From Hirschia sp. (GTDB taxonomy: Bacteria > Pseudomonadota > Alphaproteobacteria > Caulobacterales > Hyphomonadaceae): DNA of 42,425 nt. Position numbers and translations under genes: made by a program. Below are positions 7,779 through 18,731 of this stretch, in pieces (position 1 is the first letter of the stretch; the number at the start of each line of letters is the position of its first letter). The notes under the pieces are model-generated. The model was not told the DNA's origin. It saw only the letters and a program-made list of their open reading frames with translations, and made no database searches. The stretch lies in contig PAQI01000025.1 in NCBI GenBank assembly GCA_002709235.1, positions 1 through 42,425 of the forward strand. The letters are read 5' to 3'.

Positions 7779-10700
7779 CTACACTCCATCCAACGGTTTG
7801 ACCTGCGCGATGCCTGGAACCGACTTGATCGCTCTCATCGCAGCAAAATCCATTGGATATCCCTCTCCGAGATCCAATGTGACAACTCGTTGGTCCTGCA
7901 ATCTCATTTCCACCAACACCTTCCCCCTCGATTGGCAGGGAGCAGACTTGATTCCTTCACATACGGCGGACAATTGACTGATATCGGCATCCTTTCCCAA
8001 TCGAATCACAAACCCGCTGGGGGCTCCCAGTGCCGCCTTGTCGAGCGGACGTGCACCGTCGATGGAAAATCGCAATTCATCGTCCTTGCGTCTGACCCGG
8101 ACACGACAATTCACCCGCGCACCGACTTCGAAATAATCACGCGTCTCGGCGAGTGTTTCAGGCGGAACAAACACCTCAAACTCTCCTGATGGATCAGACA
8201 GGGTGACATATGCGAATTTACCACCCCATTTCGTGACGGTTTTTCCACTCGCGCCTTGACCACACCGATCATCTCTAGCGCTGCGCGCTGCAAGCCCTTT
8301 TCAGCCATTTCCGATGCCAAAGTAATGCGTTCAGCGGCAGGGCCTTCCAGAACGTCATCCAATGGATGGCCTGACAGGTAAAAACCGACACTGGCAAGTT
8401 CGAAATCCAGCCGTTCTTCTTCGCTCCACGGTTTTGCCTTGGGCATGGGAGGACGAATGGCTGGTGCATCGCCAAACAGGCTATCCTGATTGGAATTGCG
8501 TTCTGTCATTGCGGTATTTGCAGTGGCCGCCAGAAATTCCGCCGCGGCAAAAACACGTGCCCTTGCGGGATCGAGCGTGTCGAACGCACCAGACTTTGCG
8601 AGTGCCTCGAACACACGTTTGTTTACCTGGCGCGGATCGACGCGTTCAGCAAAATCGAAAATATCCTTGAACGGTTCACTTGCCCGGGCATTTTCAACTT
8701 GCATCATGGCAGGCTTACCGACCCCTTTGATGGCCCCCAAAGCATAATAGATCTTTTGGTCGCGCACATCGAAATCCGAATTACTCGACGTCACATCCGG
8801 TGGCACAACCTCGATCTTGAGCTTTTTGGCCTCCTGAAAGAATGCTGCCAGTTTGTCTGTGTTGGTGATATCCAGGCTCATGGATCCTGCTAGGAATTCC
8901 ACAGGGTGATTGGCGCGCAGATAAGCCGTTTGATAGGCGATCACGGCATATGCTGCAGCGTGAGACTTGTTGAAACCATAGCCGGCGAATTCATTTACCA
9001 GCTCAAAGATATATTCAGCGCGTTCCTTGGAAACATCCTTCTTGGCGGCACCTTCAAGGAACCGGACCTTTTGCTTGGCCATCTCTTCAGGCTTCTTCTT
9101 ACCCATGGCCCGTCGCAGCAGGTCCGCTTCACCTAGCGAATAGCCTGCAAGGATCTGGGCGATCAGCATCACCTGTTCCTGATAGACGATGACGCCGTAA
9201 GTTTCCTTCAGGACGGGCTCAAGATCCGGATGGAGGTAATCTGGTGTCTCTCGCCCCTCCTTACGTGCCACATAGGTGTCGATATTCTTCATCGGCCCCG
9301 GACGATAAAGAGAGATGAGCGCGATGATATCTTCGATACAATCGGGCTTCACCTTGCGAAGCGTATCTCTCATCCCCTGACTTTCCAGCTGGAACACACC
9401 CAGCGTTTCACCAGATGTCAGTAGCTTGTAGACATTGGGATCATCAAAGGTTTTCCAGCGCGCTGTGACCTGCTTGCCCTCCTTCTCAACGAACTGCAGC
9501 GCACGCTGAATAACAGTCAGAGTTTTCAGGCCAAGAAAGTCAAACTTGACGAGCCCATTGTGCTCAGCCCATTTCATGTTGAACTGGGTCGCGGGGATGT
9601 CGGATTTGGGATCCTTGTAAAGCGGTGCCAACTCGACAAGTGGCCGATCGCCGATCACGACACCAGCAGCGTGCGTACCAGCGTTTCGGTATAGTCCTTC
9701 CAGTTGAAGTGCGGTTTCAACCAGGCCCTTGATGCTATCATCTTCTCGCATCAGCTGCTTGAACTTGGGTTCGCCGTCGATAGCTTCCTGAAGTGTTGGA
9801 GGGTTGGCCGGATTGAAGGGCACCAGCTTGGACAAGCCATCGACCACCCTGAACGGCAGCTGCATAACCCTCCCGACGTCACGTAGCACAGCTTTCGCCT
9901 GCAATGTTCCGAAGGTGATGATCTGCGACACACGGTCCTCACCATATTTGCGCATGGTGTATTCAATGACCTCGCCGCGACGATCCTGGCAGAAATCGAC
10001 ATCGAAGTCTGGCATGGAGACACGTTCAGGGTTCAGGAATCGCTCAAACAGCAAACCAAACCGCATAGGATCCAGATCCGTGATTGTCAGCACCCAGGCA
10101 ACCACCGATCCGGCACCAGATCCCCGCCCCGGTCCCACAGGTATGTCTTTCATTTTCGCCCATTTGATAAAATCAGAAACGATCAGAAAGTAACCGGGAA
10201 ACCCCATGTGCTGGATGATCTCCAGCTCATATTTGAGGCGTTCTTCATAGACTGAACGCTCAGCATAAAGAATTCCGTCTGACAGACGCATATCGAGACC
10301 TTCCCAGGCCTGACGTTCGAGTTCCGCCGCTTCTCCCCCCTCATCATCCGTAAAGTTGGGCAGAATCGGCTTTCGCCAACTTGGTCGGTATATACAACGG
10401 CGTGCAATTTCGAGGGTATTTTGCAAAGCTTCCGGAATATCGGAAAACAAAGCCACCATCTCGGCTTCAGATTTCAAATACTGCTCTTCGGTCATCTTCG
10501 GACGATCATCGACCGAGATATAGGTCGAGTTGGCGATGCACATCAGCGCATCATGTGCCTTGTGCTGCTCTCGATGCATGAACCGCGCTTCATTGGTCGC
10601 AACCAATGGTAGATCCAACTCATAAGCCAGCTCTACAATCGTTTCTTCGGCACGATCTTCAATGTCTCGTCCATGCCGTTGCAGCTCGATATATAAACGA

Positions 10701-11239
10701 TCCGGAAACGCCGTCGACAAACGTTGTAGGTAAGCTTTCGCTTCCGCTGTCTTTCCGTTAGCACAAAGACGCGCAAGCGTGCCGTCCCCCCCGCCTGTGG
10801 TGCAGATCAACCCTTCTGTGTTTTCCAGGACAAAATCGAGAAAGACGCAAGTGGTGGAGCGTGGCGATTCCAAAAAACCTTGTGACGAAATTTTGGAAAG
10901 ATTGAGATAACCAGTCTCATCCTGAACGAAAAGGCCAAGATCACCGGTTTCTTCGTTCGGATCGTCAGACAACAAAGTGCTGACAGTTGATGCAATTATC
11001 GGCTGAACGCCTTCACCCGCCAGCGTCTCAGACAATTCCAGGGCGGCGAACATGTTATTGTCATCAGTAACACCAAGCGCTGGAACCTTGTTCTGTATAG
11101 CCCAGCGCATCAATTGCTTGGTGGTCAACATCGATCCAAGCAAAGACAGGGCTGACCGCACACGCAAATGGATGAAACGCGCATTTGCGTTGATACCAAG
11201 ATCTGAAGCAGCTGCTTTTTGTTCTGATGCTTCTGCCAT
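7779..11239 (-). CDS. dnaE: DNA polymerase III alpha subunit, interrupted by a one-base frameshift
   Basis: This is the replicative polymerase of about 1,153 residues once a shift is corrected. Frame 0 from the ATG at 11239 gives the PHP domain, then the palm with GPGRGSGAGS and PDFDVDFCQD (catalytic Asp residues), fingers, and tandem HhH region. At 8240-8244 (GTG GAA AAA CCG on the mRNA strand) frame 0 leaves the family pattern and ends at 8111. The -1 frame continues as KTVTKWGGKFAYVTLSDPSG, the canonical OB fold, down to the stop at 7779. One extra A in the A5 tract restores the protein. PHP metal ligands are degenerate (HLRVRS, TDDNN). The start has GGAG 7 bases upstream. Confidence 0.93.
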
Positions 11240-11310
11240 GACTCACTCCATCTCCGGTATTTCGAGAGCGACCGACGTAGCAAGCGAAATGGATCAACCG
11301 AAAAGCCTGC

Positions 11311-12015
11311 CTAAAGCTCGGCGTCCACCAGCTGTCCGTCACTCAATGTCAGGACGCGATCCATATAGGATGTCAGGTCAAGGTTATGCGTCGCGATGAG
11401 AACAGCAACATGTTCAGTGCGTGCCGTGTCGAAAAGGCTCTGGATAACAGTCGCCGATGTCCGTGGATCCAGATTTCCCGTTGGTTCATCAGCGATCAGA
11501 ACTCGAGGCTTGTTGGCCAGGGATCTTGCAATGGCTACGCGTTGTTGCTCTCCTCCGGACAATTGTCCGGGTTGATGATGCTCCCTGTCTTTCAAGCCCA
11601 TGGCTTCCAGCAGCTCCTTTGCACGCTCATGAGCCTGGGATTTCTTAACACCATTGATCATCAAGGGAGCCGCGACATTGTCGATGGCGTTGAGTTCGGC
11701 AAGCAAATGGTGAAATTGATAGACAAACCCCAGCTTCGCCCTTCGAATCTTCGTACGCGCGCCATCAGACAAGGATTGAGCATCGATGCCTTCAATCTCC
11801 ACTACACCTTCATCAGGATATTCCAGCAACCCTGCCGTATGGAGCAAGGTCGATTTTCCGGACCCTGATGGCCCAACCAGAGCCGTCATTTCTCCAGGAC
11901 GAAGATCCAGATTCGCACCCTTCAACACCGTCAGCGACCCCTCACCGGTGTGATAGGTGCGGTGCACATTTTTCAGACGGAGCACAGGGGCCCGCGTATT
12001 CAGCGTCTCGGTCAT
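11311..12015 (-). CDS. lolD: Lipoprotein-releasing ABC transporter, ATP-binding subunit
   Basis: This ATPase powers release of outer-membrane lipoproteins from the inner membrane to LolA. Walker A is GPSGSGKST, the signature is LSGGEQQR and Walker B is VLIADEPTGNLD, followed by the H-loop in IATHNLD. The Q-loop region FVYQFHHLLAELNA is typical of the LolD/MacB branch. The ATG overlaps the stop of the permease gene in an ATGA, so translation is coupled; an open extension to 12057 inside the permease gene is not needed. About 234 residues. Confidence 0.93.
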   Translation of the reverse strand: MTETLNTRAPVLRLKNVHRTYHTGEGSLTVLKGANLDLRPGEMTALVGPSGSGKSTLLHTAGLLEYPDEGVVEIEGIDAQSLSDGARTKIRRAKLGFVYQFHHLLAELNAIDNVAAPLMINGVKKSQAHERAKELLEAMGLKDREHHQPGQLSGGEQQRVAIARSLANKPRVLIADEPTGNLDPRTSATVIQSLFDTARTEHVAVLIATHNLDLTSYMDRVLTLSDGQLVDAEL

Positions 12016-13367
12016 TGGTTGCGCAGTGCCTCCACAGGGTCGAGGCGTGAGGCCCACATTGACGGTATCAGGGTTGTTACGACCGTCATCAGAAATGCCC
12101 AGCCGGTGACAATCGCGACCTCAGACCATTGAAGTTGTGCAGGCACAGCATCCAGCATGTAGACCTCTTTCGGGAAGACTTCACAATTGCAGGCAAACTC
12201 AACAGCGTGTTGAACTGCGCCGATATTCAATACGAAGGCAACGCCTAACACCAACCCGACAAGAACACCGACACCGCCCAGCAAGGACCCCGTCATGAGG
12301 AAGATACGCACGACACCGCCCCGTGTCGCGCCGATGGTTCTCAGAATGGCGATATCCCGCGCCTTGTTCTTCACCAGCATGAGTACGCCGGTGATGATAT
12401 TCAAAGCCGTGATCATCACCACGATCATCATGATTAGCCGCATGACATTACGCTCAACCACCAAAGCCGACACAAAATGCGCGTTCAGCGTCTTCCAGTC
12501 CCAGGCCCGAATCCCAGGATAGATGATTCCAAGCTCTCTGAGTTTGTCGATAAATTGCGGCGAAGCATCCGGATCCTGCAATCTGACCCCGACAGTCCGA
12601 TAATTCTCACCTGTTCGGAAAAACAGACGTGCCTGATCTATCGGCATGAATACATGCGATCGGTCATAGACCTCATTGCCGACACGAAAGATACCAACAA
12701 CCCGATAGGTTTTGGATGTCGGCATTTCGCCGAACAGAACGGTGTTTCCCTGTGGTGAGATCAAAGTAAGCTTGGAGCGCAATTCTGAGCCCACAGTAAG
12801 CCCCATGGATTCCGCCAGTCCCTCACCGATAACCACAGTGTCTGATCTCTCGCCGCCTTCTCCGAAAGCGCCAAGGTCACCCTGAACCATGCCTTCACCG
12901 ATCAGATCGATCTGGCGGAGGTCGTCTGGCTTTATGCCTTTGACAACGACACCTTCCTTGCGTCCATTCGCTGACGCAAGCGCCTGATCCGTGACCGCAG
13001 GTGCCACATTGATCACACCGGGTACCCGACGAATTTCCTTGGCAAGTGCCTCGGCACCATCGCGTCCGAGATTGCTGACACTGATGTTCACGTGAGGCTC
13101 AAAGCCGACAATCTTTGACAGCAATTCCAGGCGAAAGCCGTTCATGATCGACATTATGGTGATCAATGCGAACACTGCCAGGGTCACGCCAATGACAGAC
13201 ACGATTGAAATCAGCGCCAATCCGCCATGCTCTCTCTTGGCTCTGATATAGCGCATTGCGAGCATGCGCTCGAAAGCACCAAAGGGCTGCACACCCTTGG
13301 CACCCTCTATTCCCGAATGCACCTGAATGTCCTCAGACGCGCTGGCACCATCTGTTGCAACTGACAC
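12012..13367 (-). CDS. lolC: Lipoprotein-releasing ABC transporter permease, LolC/LolE family
   Basis: This 451-residue inner-membrane permease has one N-terminal membrane helix (ISIVSVIGVTLAVFALI), a large periplasmic MacB-like domain, and three C-terminal helices ending at LDPVEALRN, the usual family end. Only one permease gene accompanies lolD, so the complex is probably a homodimer as in LolF-type systems. The start is a GTG (13367) with GGGG upstream; the residues PFGAFERMLAMRYIRAKR correspond to the normal family N terminus, leaving about 27 extra residues. It lies four bases after proS. Confidence 0.9.
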   Translation of the reverse strand: MSVATDGASASEDIQVHSGIEGAKGVQPFGAFERMLAMRYIRAKREHGGLALISIVSVIGVTLAVFALITIMSIMNGFRLELLSKIVGFEPHVNISVSNLGRDGAEALAKEIRRVPGVINVAPAVTDQALASANGRKEGVVVKGIKPDDLRQIDLIGEGMVQGDLGAFGEGGERSDTVVIGEGLAESMGLTVGSELRSKLTLISPQGNTVLFGEMPTSKTYRVVGIFRVGNEVYDRSHVFMPIDQARLFFRTGENYRTVGVRLQDPDASPQFIDKLRELGIIYPGIRAWDWKTLNAHFVSALVVERNVMRLIMMIVVMITALNIITGVLMLVKNKARDIAILRTIGATRGGVVRIFLMTGSLLGGVGVLVGLVLGVAFVLNIGAVQHAVEFACNCEVFPKEVYMLDAVPAQLQWSEVAIVTGWAFLMTVVTTLIPSMWASRLDPVEALRNQ

Positions 13368-13371
13368 TCGA

Positions 13372-14697
13372 TCAGACCCCAGCCGTCAGCTTGTTGAGGG
13401 CTGCATCAAGGCTGATCTCTTCGGTTGCGCCCGTTTTGCGGTTGCGCAATTCGACAACTCCGTTTTTCAATCCACGCGGCCCGATCACGATTGCCGAGGG
13501 TATTCCAATCAATTCCAGCTTGGAAAGTTTCGCACCGGGTCGGTCATCAGTGTCATCGTATAGCGGATCAAATCCGGCATTGATAAGGCGCTCATATGCT
13601 TGTTCACAGGCTGCGTCACAGTCATCATCACCCGCTCTCAGATTGACGACTGCGCAATCGAAAGGTGCAATCTCTTTTGGCCAGATAACACCTTTTTCGT
13701 CATGGCAAGCCTCAATGATGCCACCCACGAGACGCGAAACACCAATGCCATAGGACCCCATCTGAACCGCAACTTCTTTACCGTCAGGACCGTTCACCAC
13801 AGCTTTCATGGCTTTTGAATATTTGTCACCAAAATAGAAAATGTGACCAACTTCTATGCCGCGTGCAGACAGTCTGCGCTCTTCAGGCACCTCGGACAGG
13901 AAGCGTGCTTCATCGTGCATTTCTTCTGTCGCCGCATAATACTGTGTGCGCTTTTCGACCTCAGGAAGCAGATCACTCTCAAAATCCAGTTCCGGTCCGG
14001 GTGCAGCCATGTTGACCAGATCCGCATCGCAGAACACTGCGCTTTCGCCTGTTTCCGCAAGGATGATGAATTCGTGAGAAAGGTCTCCACCAATAGGCCC
14101 TGTATCGGCCCGCATCGGGATCGCCTTCAACCCGAGCCGAGAGAACGTGTTCAGATAGGCGCAGAACATCTTATAATAGGATTTGCGCGCGCTTTCTTCA
14201 TCGATATCGAAGGAATAAGCGTCCTTCATGAGAAATTCGCGGCCTCTCATAACGCCAAATCTCGGGCGGATCTCATCCCGAAACTTCCACTGAATATGAT
14301 AGAGGTTCAAAGGCATCTGCTTGTATGAGCGTACATAGCTGCGGAAAAGATCCGTGATCATCTCCTCATTGGTTGGGCCGTACAGCATCTCACGATCATG
14401 ACGATCCTGAATACGCAGCATTTCCTTGCCATAGGCATCATAACGCCCCGACTCCTGCCACAGCTCTGCGGGCTGGATTGTCGGCATTAACACTTCTATG
14501 GCCCCAGCCCGGTTCTGCTCTTCACGAACAATCTTCTCGATCTTGCGAAGGACACGTAGACCAAGTGGAAGCCAGGAATAAATCCCAGCTCCGTTCTGTT
14601 TGATCATGCCCGCACGCAACATCAATTGGTGCGAAACGATCTGTGCGTCAGAAGGTGTTTCCTTCAATACAGGTAGAAAAAACCGGGACAGGCGCAT
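13372..14697 (-). CDS. proS: Proline-tRNA ligase, short alphaproteobacterial type
   Basis: This class II aminoacyl-tRNA synthetase (441 residues) charges tRNA-Pro. The N terminus matches the family ([12 protein letters not shown], then [17 protein letters not shown] as motif 1 region). Motif 2 is seen around [21 protein letters not shown] and motif 3 in [14 protein letters not shown], followed by the anticodon-binding domain. It is about 130 residues shorter than E. coli ProRS because the inserted editing domain between motifs 2 and 3 is absent, as usual in alphaproteobacteria. The ATG has AGGAG upstream. Confidence 0.96.
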   Translation of the reverse strand: MRLSRFFLPVLKETPSDAQIVSHQLMLRAGMIKQNGAGIYSWLPLGLRVLRKIEKIVREEQNRAGAIEVLMPTIQPAELWQESGRYDAYGKEMLRIQDRHDREMLYGPTNEEMITDLFRSYVRSYKQMPLNLYHIQWKFRDEIRPRFGVMRGREFLMKDAYSFDIDEESARKSYYKMFCAYLNTFSRLGLKAIPMRADTGPIGGDLSHEFIILAETGESAVFCDADLVNMAAPGPELDFESDLLPEVEKRTQYYAATEEMHDEARFLSEVPEERRLSARGIEVGHIFYFGDKYSKAMKAVVNGPDGKEVAVQMGSYGIGVSRLVGGIIEACHDEKGVIWPKEIAPFDCAVVNLRAGDDDCDAACEQAYERLINAGFDPLYDDTDDRPGAKLSKLELIGIPSAIVIGPRGLKNGVVELRNRKTGATEEISLDAALNKLTAGV

Positions 14698-14777
14698 AGC
14701 CGCCGACTCCTTGGTGTTGAATATATTTGGTTACTGGATAGACGCGCGCGCCATGCAAAGCAATCAATGCCTGCTGG

Positions 14778-15044
14778 TCAAATGTCCGCGAATGGGGAAA
14801 GTGCCCGCAACAATTGGAAAAGCCCTGTCACAGCCGCGATATAGAACAATACCGTGACGACAAGGCCCCCAATACAAGACCAGGCGAACTTCTTCAGAAT
14901 CATCGGATTTTCAGGTGCCGCAGGTTCAGTGCCCGCTGTAACCTCTCCGGCTTCCTCCTGGCTGCGAACACCAATTCCGACAACAGCAAAGAACACCATC
15001 CACGAAGAGATGAAGAACACGATGAGGATTTCGGTCACGCCCAT
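14778..15044 (-). CDS. DUF1467 family small membrane protein
   Basis: This 88-residue protein has two hydrophobic segments (ILIVFFISSWMVFFAVVGIGV near the N terminus and a second near residues 57-80) joined by an acidic, Pro-rich loop with APENPMILKKF, which is the DUF1467 signature. The function is unknown. The gene lies between the HAD phosphatase gene and proS, where this family is found in many alphaproteobacteria. The ATG has AGGAAG upstream. About 80 bases without a gene separate it from proS. Confidence 0.85.
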   Translation of the reverse strand: MGVTEILIVFFISSWMVFFAVVGIGVRSQEEAGEVTAGTEPAAPENPMILKKFAWSCIGGLVVTVLFYIAAVTGLFQLLRALSPFADI

Positions 15045-15052
15045 GAGGCTTC

Positions 15053-15760
15053 CTATTCTCTTGATCTGATATCTGAAAGCAGTGTCGAAAGTTCACCCAA
15101 ATGGGAAATACGCCTGAATCTTTCGGCATTTTCCGGATCATCGGCGAGTTCCAGTGCCCAGGTTATTTCATATGGCACATGAACTGCCCAGCCACCTGCG
15201 TCAAGCATGGGCAGGACATCTGACTTCATGGAATTGCCAACCATGACCGCTCGTTCAGCGCCTTGTCCATATCGCTCGAATATCTGCTGGTAGCTTGCAG
15301 CAGTTTTCTCCGATACGACTTCTACGCCTGTGAAATAATCTGCCAGACCGGACTCTGCGAATTTTCGTTCCTGGTCGAACAGATCGCCCTTGGTGATCAG
15401 AACAAGTTGGAATTCATCCTCCAGGGCTATCAGTGCATCGCGCACATGTGGGAGAGGCTCCACAGGATGAGAGAGCATCTCCCGGCTCCATGCCAGTATC
15501 TGCTTCATGCCACGGCCATCGATCGCGCCATCTGTGAGTTCAAGAGCCGTCTCCATCAATGAGAGAGTGAACCCCTTTACGCCATATCCGTACAGGCGCA
15601 GATTCTTGCGCTCGACTTGCAGAAGACGATCTTCAACACATGCAGCATCGATATAGTTCGAAAGCAGATCACAGAAGCGATCATGTGTCAGACGGAAAAC
15701 ACGCTCATTGTGCCAAAGCGTGTCATCAGCATCGAGGCCAATAGTAGTGATCTTCGCCAT
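15053..15760 (-). CDS. HAD-superfamily hydrolase
   Basis: This 235-residue protein has HAD motif I with the nucleophile Asp10 and acid/base Asp12 (LDADDTLWHN). Motif II is near LVLITKGD, and motif IV with the metal-binding acid is in VGNSMKSDVLPMLDAG. An alpha-helical cap lies between motifs I and II. Such proteins are small-molecule phosphatases in the cytosol; the substrate cannot be told from sequence. It sits between mce and the DUF1467 gene with an eight-base gap to the latter. Confidence 0.85.
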   Translation of the reverse strand: MAKITTIGLDADDTLWHNERVFRLTHDRFCDLLSNYIDAACVEDRLLQVERKNLRLYGYGVKGFTLSLMETALELTDGAIDGRGMKQILAWSREMLSHPVEPLPHVRDALIALEDEFQLVLITKGDLFDQERKFAESGLADYFTGVEVVSEKTAASYQQIFERYGQGAERAVMVGNSMKSDVLPMLDAGGWAVHVPYEITWALELADDPENAERFRRISHLGELSTLLSDIRSRE

Positions 15761-15778
15761 GGAATGTCACCAATCGCC

Positions 15779-16195
15779 TCAGTGGTCTTTTGGTGGCTCC
15801 ATCAGCTCGACAAGGACACCGTTGGAATTTTTCGGATGGACAAAGATCATCAAAGTTCCATGTGCACCAATTCTTGGTTTGCCAATAATGGATGCTCCGC
15901 TTGCGATCGCGTCTTCAATGGCCTGGTTCACATCATCAACTTCAAAACACACATGGTGCTGGCCGCCTTTGGGGTTCTTGGCAAGATAGTTGAGAATTGG
16001 GGAGTCTTCGCCCAGCGGTTCGATCAACTCGATCTGACTGTTTGGCAGATTGACGAATGCCACCTTCACGCCCTGGGCAGGCATATCAAAAGGTTCTACA
16101 AAATCTGTTGCGCCATATAGTGTGCGATATGTCTCCATTGCCTCTTCCAGCGATGGAACCGCGATACCCACATGGTTCAGTTTTCCGACTTTCAC
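15779..16195 (-). CDS. mce: Methylmalonyl-CoA epimerase
   Basis: This VOC-fold metalloenzyme (138 residues) interconverts (2S)- and (2R)-methylmalonyl-CoA, feeding the B12-dependent mutase in propionate use. Metal ligands expected for the fold are seen at His8 (LNHVGIAV), in the QHHVCFEVDD segment (His80/81) and in the closing NGVLVELMEPP. The start is a GTG with AGGGG at good spacing. It lies between rnj and the HAD gene. No mutase gene is present in the window. Confidence 0.93.
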   Translation of the reverse strand: MKVGKLNHVGIAVPSLEEAMETYRTLYGATDFVEPFDMPAQGVKVAFVNLPNSQIELIEPLGEDSPILNYLAKNPKGGQHHVCFEVDDVNQAIEDAIASGASIIGKPRIGAHGTLMIFVHPKNSNGVLVELMEPPKDH

Positions 16196-16232
16196 CTTAT
16201 CACCCCTTTTATCACTCTATTCAGTTTACTGT

Positions 16233-17897
16233 TCAAACACGCAAGACTGTTACATCCACTATAGGCCGTTTACCGAATGTAGCCTCGGCGGAACGTTTTA
16301 CCGCGCGCATGAGCATTTTTTCAATTTTCTCATCGTCATTCAGGTCTTTTGATGCGACACGTCCGATCGCTGCGTCCGCTGCGTCATCTAGTGCTTCAAG
16401 GCTTTCATCAGCCAGGCGACCATCACTTTCCGAAAATCCGCGAACATTCACGTAAGGCCCATCTTTCACGCGTCCCCTTGCGTCGAGCGCTACCGTCACA
16501 CTTACATGTCCGTTGAAGCTGAGGCGCTTGCGTTCTGACAGTCCACCTGCATTCTCTGGTGTGAGTCTGTTACCATCCAGATAAAGACGGCCAGAAGGCA
16601 CTTCATCGATGATTTCCGCTTCGCCAGGCCAAAGCCGCACGATCTCACCATTGTTTGGCGTAACCGTCTCATTTACCTGCAATGTACGCGCGAGGCGGGC
16701 GTGTTCTGCCAAATGCCGCCGCTCACCATGCACGGGTACAGCAATCTTGGGTCGGGCCCATTGATACATGCGTTTGAGTTCATCGCGACATGGGTGACCG
16801 GAGACATGGATCGGTCGCTGTCGATCCGTGATCACCTTCACGCCTTTTTCCGCCAGTGCATTTTGCAGGTCAAAAATGCCGCGTTCATTTCCGGGAATTA
16901 CGCGTGAGGAAAACAGAATTGTATCTCCCTCACCCAATTCGGCATGCGGATGATCGCCTCTGGCAATTCTGGACAATGCAGCTCGAGCCTCACCCTGAGA
17001 TCCAGTGCAAAGATATAACACCTTGTCAGGCGGCAAATGCTTTGCCTCTTCCGCTTCGATAAAGTTCACCCCTTTTAGCAATCCAACGGCTTCGGCTGCA
17101 CCCGTTATTCGAAACATGGATCGCCCTACCAGGGCGACTGATCTGCCGTTTTCCTTTGCCGCCTCACAGCACGAAGCAAGCCGTGCAACATTTGAAGCAA
17201 AGGTTGTAATCGCCACGCGTCCTGTCTGTTCGCCAACAACCCTGATGAGCTCTTCCCTGACGGTCGATTCCGATCCGGATTCACCTTCCTCGAAAACGTT
17301 GGTGGAATCACAAACCATTGCCAACACGCCATCATCACCAAGTTTCTTGACGCGCTCGATATCAAAGTCATCTCCAATCATCGGGTTCGGATCAATTTTC
17401 CAGTCACCCGTATGAAAGATAACCCCTGCTGGAGTCTTGATCATCAACCCATGCGGCTCAGGAATGGAGTGGGTCAGATGGATATATTCAAATTCAAATG
17501 GCCCGACCTTGTAGACTTCACCTGGCACAGCAAGGCGCATTTCCACATCACGCTCCAGCCCCTGCTCCTTCAACTTGTCCTGCACCAGATAGGCTGTGAA
17601 CGCCGTTGCATAGACGGGCACCTGAAACCTTGGCCAGAGATGCGCTATCGCCCCTATGTGATCTTCATGAGCATGTGTCAGGATAATTGCTTCAATCCGA
17701 TCACGCTCGGTTTCAAGAAAAGATGGATCGGGCATGATCAAGTCGATACCAGGTGTGTCCGGACCGCCAAATGTCACACCAACATCCACCAGAATCCAGC
17801 GGCGGTCTGCCGGCGTCCCAAACGCATAAGCATTCAGGTTCATACCGATTTCCCGACATCCGCCGAGCGGCAGGAATATAAGTTCTTTGTGTTTCAT
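16233..17897 (-). CDS. rnj: Ribonuclease J
   Basis: This 554-residue metallo-beta-lactamase/beta-CASP ribonuclease acts in mRNA decay and rRNA processing. Zinc motif HAHEDH is at residues 75-80, HTGDWKID supplies further ligands, and the beta-CASP region with [16 protein letters not shown] and [10 protein letters not shown] follows. The N-terminal [10 protein letters not shown] is typical of RNase J. Length is normal (about 555). Its ATG overlaps the coaX stop in an ATGA, so the two are translationally coupled. Confidence 0.95.
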   Translation of the reverse strand: MKHKELIFLPLGGCREIGMNLNAYAFGTPADRRWILVDVGVTFGGPDTPGIDLIMPDPSFLETERDRIEAIILTHAHEDHIGAIAHLWPRFQVPVYATAFTAYLVQDKLKEQGLERDVEMRLAVPGEVYKVGPFEFEYIHLTHSIPEPHGLMIKTPAGVIFHTGDWKIDPNPMIGDDFDIERVKKLGDDGVLAMVCDSTNVFEEGESGSESTVREELIRVVGEQTGRVAITTFASNVARLASCCEAAKENGRSVALVGRSMFRITGAAEAVGLLKGVNFIEAEEAKHLPPDKVLYLCTGSQGEARAALSRIARGDHPHAELGEGDTILFSSRVIPGNERGIFDLQNALAEKGVKVITDRQRPIHVSGHPCRDELKRMYQWARPKIAVPVHGERRHLAEHARLARTLQVNETVTPNNGEIVRLWPGEAEIIDEVPSGRLYLDGNRLTPENAGGLSERKRLSFNGHVSVTVALDARGRVKDGPYVNVRGFSESDGRLADESLEALDDAADAAIGRVASKDLNDDEKIEKMLMRAVKRSAEATFGKRPIVDVTVLRV

Positions 17898-18691
17898 GAT
17901 TTATTTTCTGAGGATGCGGCCGCAAGATTGCGCTCGTAAAGCACGAGAAGACCGCGAATTGTTAGGTCAGGATCGAAGTGATCAATTGATCGCGTCGCTC
18001 CTTCGAAAAGTGAGTGCACACCGCCTGTCGCCACGACAGTCATATCGCGACCATATTCATCCTTGATGCGTCTGATGATACCATCAATCAGTTCCATATA
18101 TCCCCAGAACACTCCAGAGTGCATCGCAGTTACGGTGTCAGTCCCAATGACCTTGCCCTGATCGGGCTTCTGAATGGCGACACGAGGTAATTTGGCTGAA
18201 GCATCGTGAAGGGCCCGCATGGACAAATTTATTCCCGGCGAAATTACGCCCCCCTCAAATGCGCCGTCCGTTCCCACGACATCAAATGTGGTGGCGGTTC
18301 CGCTATCAATGATGATCAGGGGGCCTTCATAGCACACCTTGGCCCCAACAGCATTCACCAACCGGTCCGCACCAACTTCACTCGGCTTGGGAATTCTGAC
18401 TTCGACGCCCAGCACAACGTTTTCTCCGATGACAAATGGTTCAACGCCCAGATAACGTCGCGCAAAATTGCGCATATTGAAAAGGCCCTGAGGCACAACT
18501 GTGGAAATGATACAATCGTCGATATCGGACAGTTTCAGATTTTCCATGGTCAACAAAGCCGTCAACCACACAGCATAGTCATCCGCAGTCTTCGTTGAAT
18601 CTGTCGCACTGCGCCATTGAGCACGCCACTTCTCCCCGTCATGGACGGCAAACAGCGTATTGGTGTTTCCTGTATCGATAGCCAGCAGCAT
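17894..18691 (-). CDS. coaX: Type III pantothenate kinase
   Basis: This enzyme (about 265 residues) phosphorylates pantothenate, the first step of coenzyme A synthesis. It has the ASKHA-fold phosphate loop [13 protein letters not shown] with Asp6, the family block [11 protein letters not shown], and [12 protein letters not shown] followed by GGVISPGI. The ATG at 18691 is preferred because AIDTGNT normally lies right at the N terminus; a GTG four codons earlier is possible. It is placed between birA and rnj, a conserved alphaproteobacterial order. Confidence 0.95.
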   Translation of the reverse strand: MLLAIDTGNTNTLFAVHDGEKWRAQWRSATDSTKTADDYAVWLTALLTMENLKLSDIDDCIISTVVPQGLFNMRNFARRYLGVEPFVIGENVVLGVEVRIPKPSEVGADRLVNAVGAKVCYEGPLIIIDSGTATTFDVVGTDGAFEGGVISPGINLSMRALHDASAKLPRVAIQKPDQGKVIGTDTVTAMHSGVFWGYMELIDGIIRRIKDEYGRDMTVVATGGVHSLFEGATRSIDHFDPDLTIRGLLVLYERNLAAASSENKS

Positions 18692-18731
18692 GGAGAGGCT
18701 CACCCTATTCTTTAATCGGTATCAGAACCGC

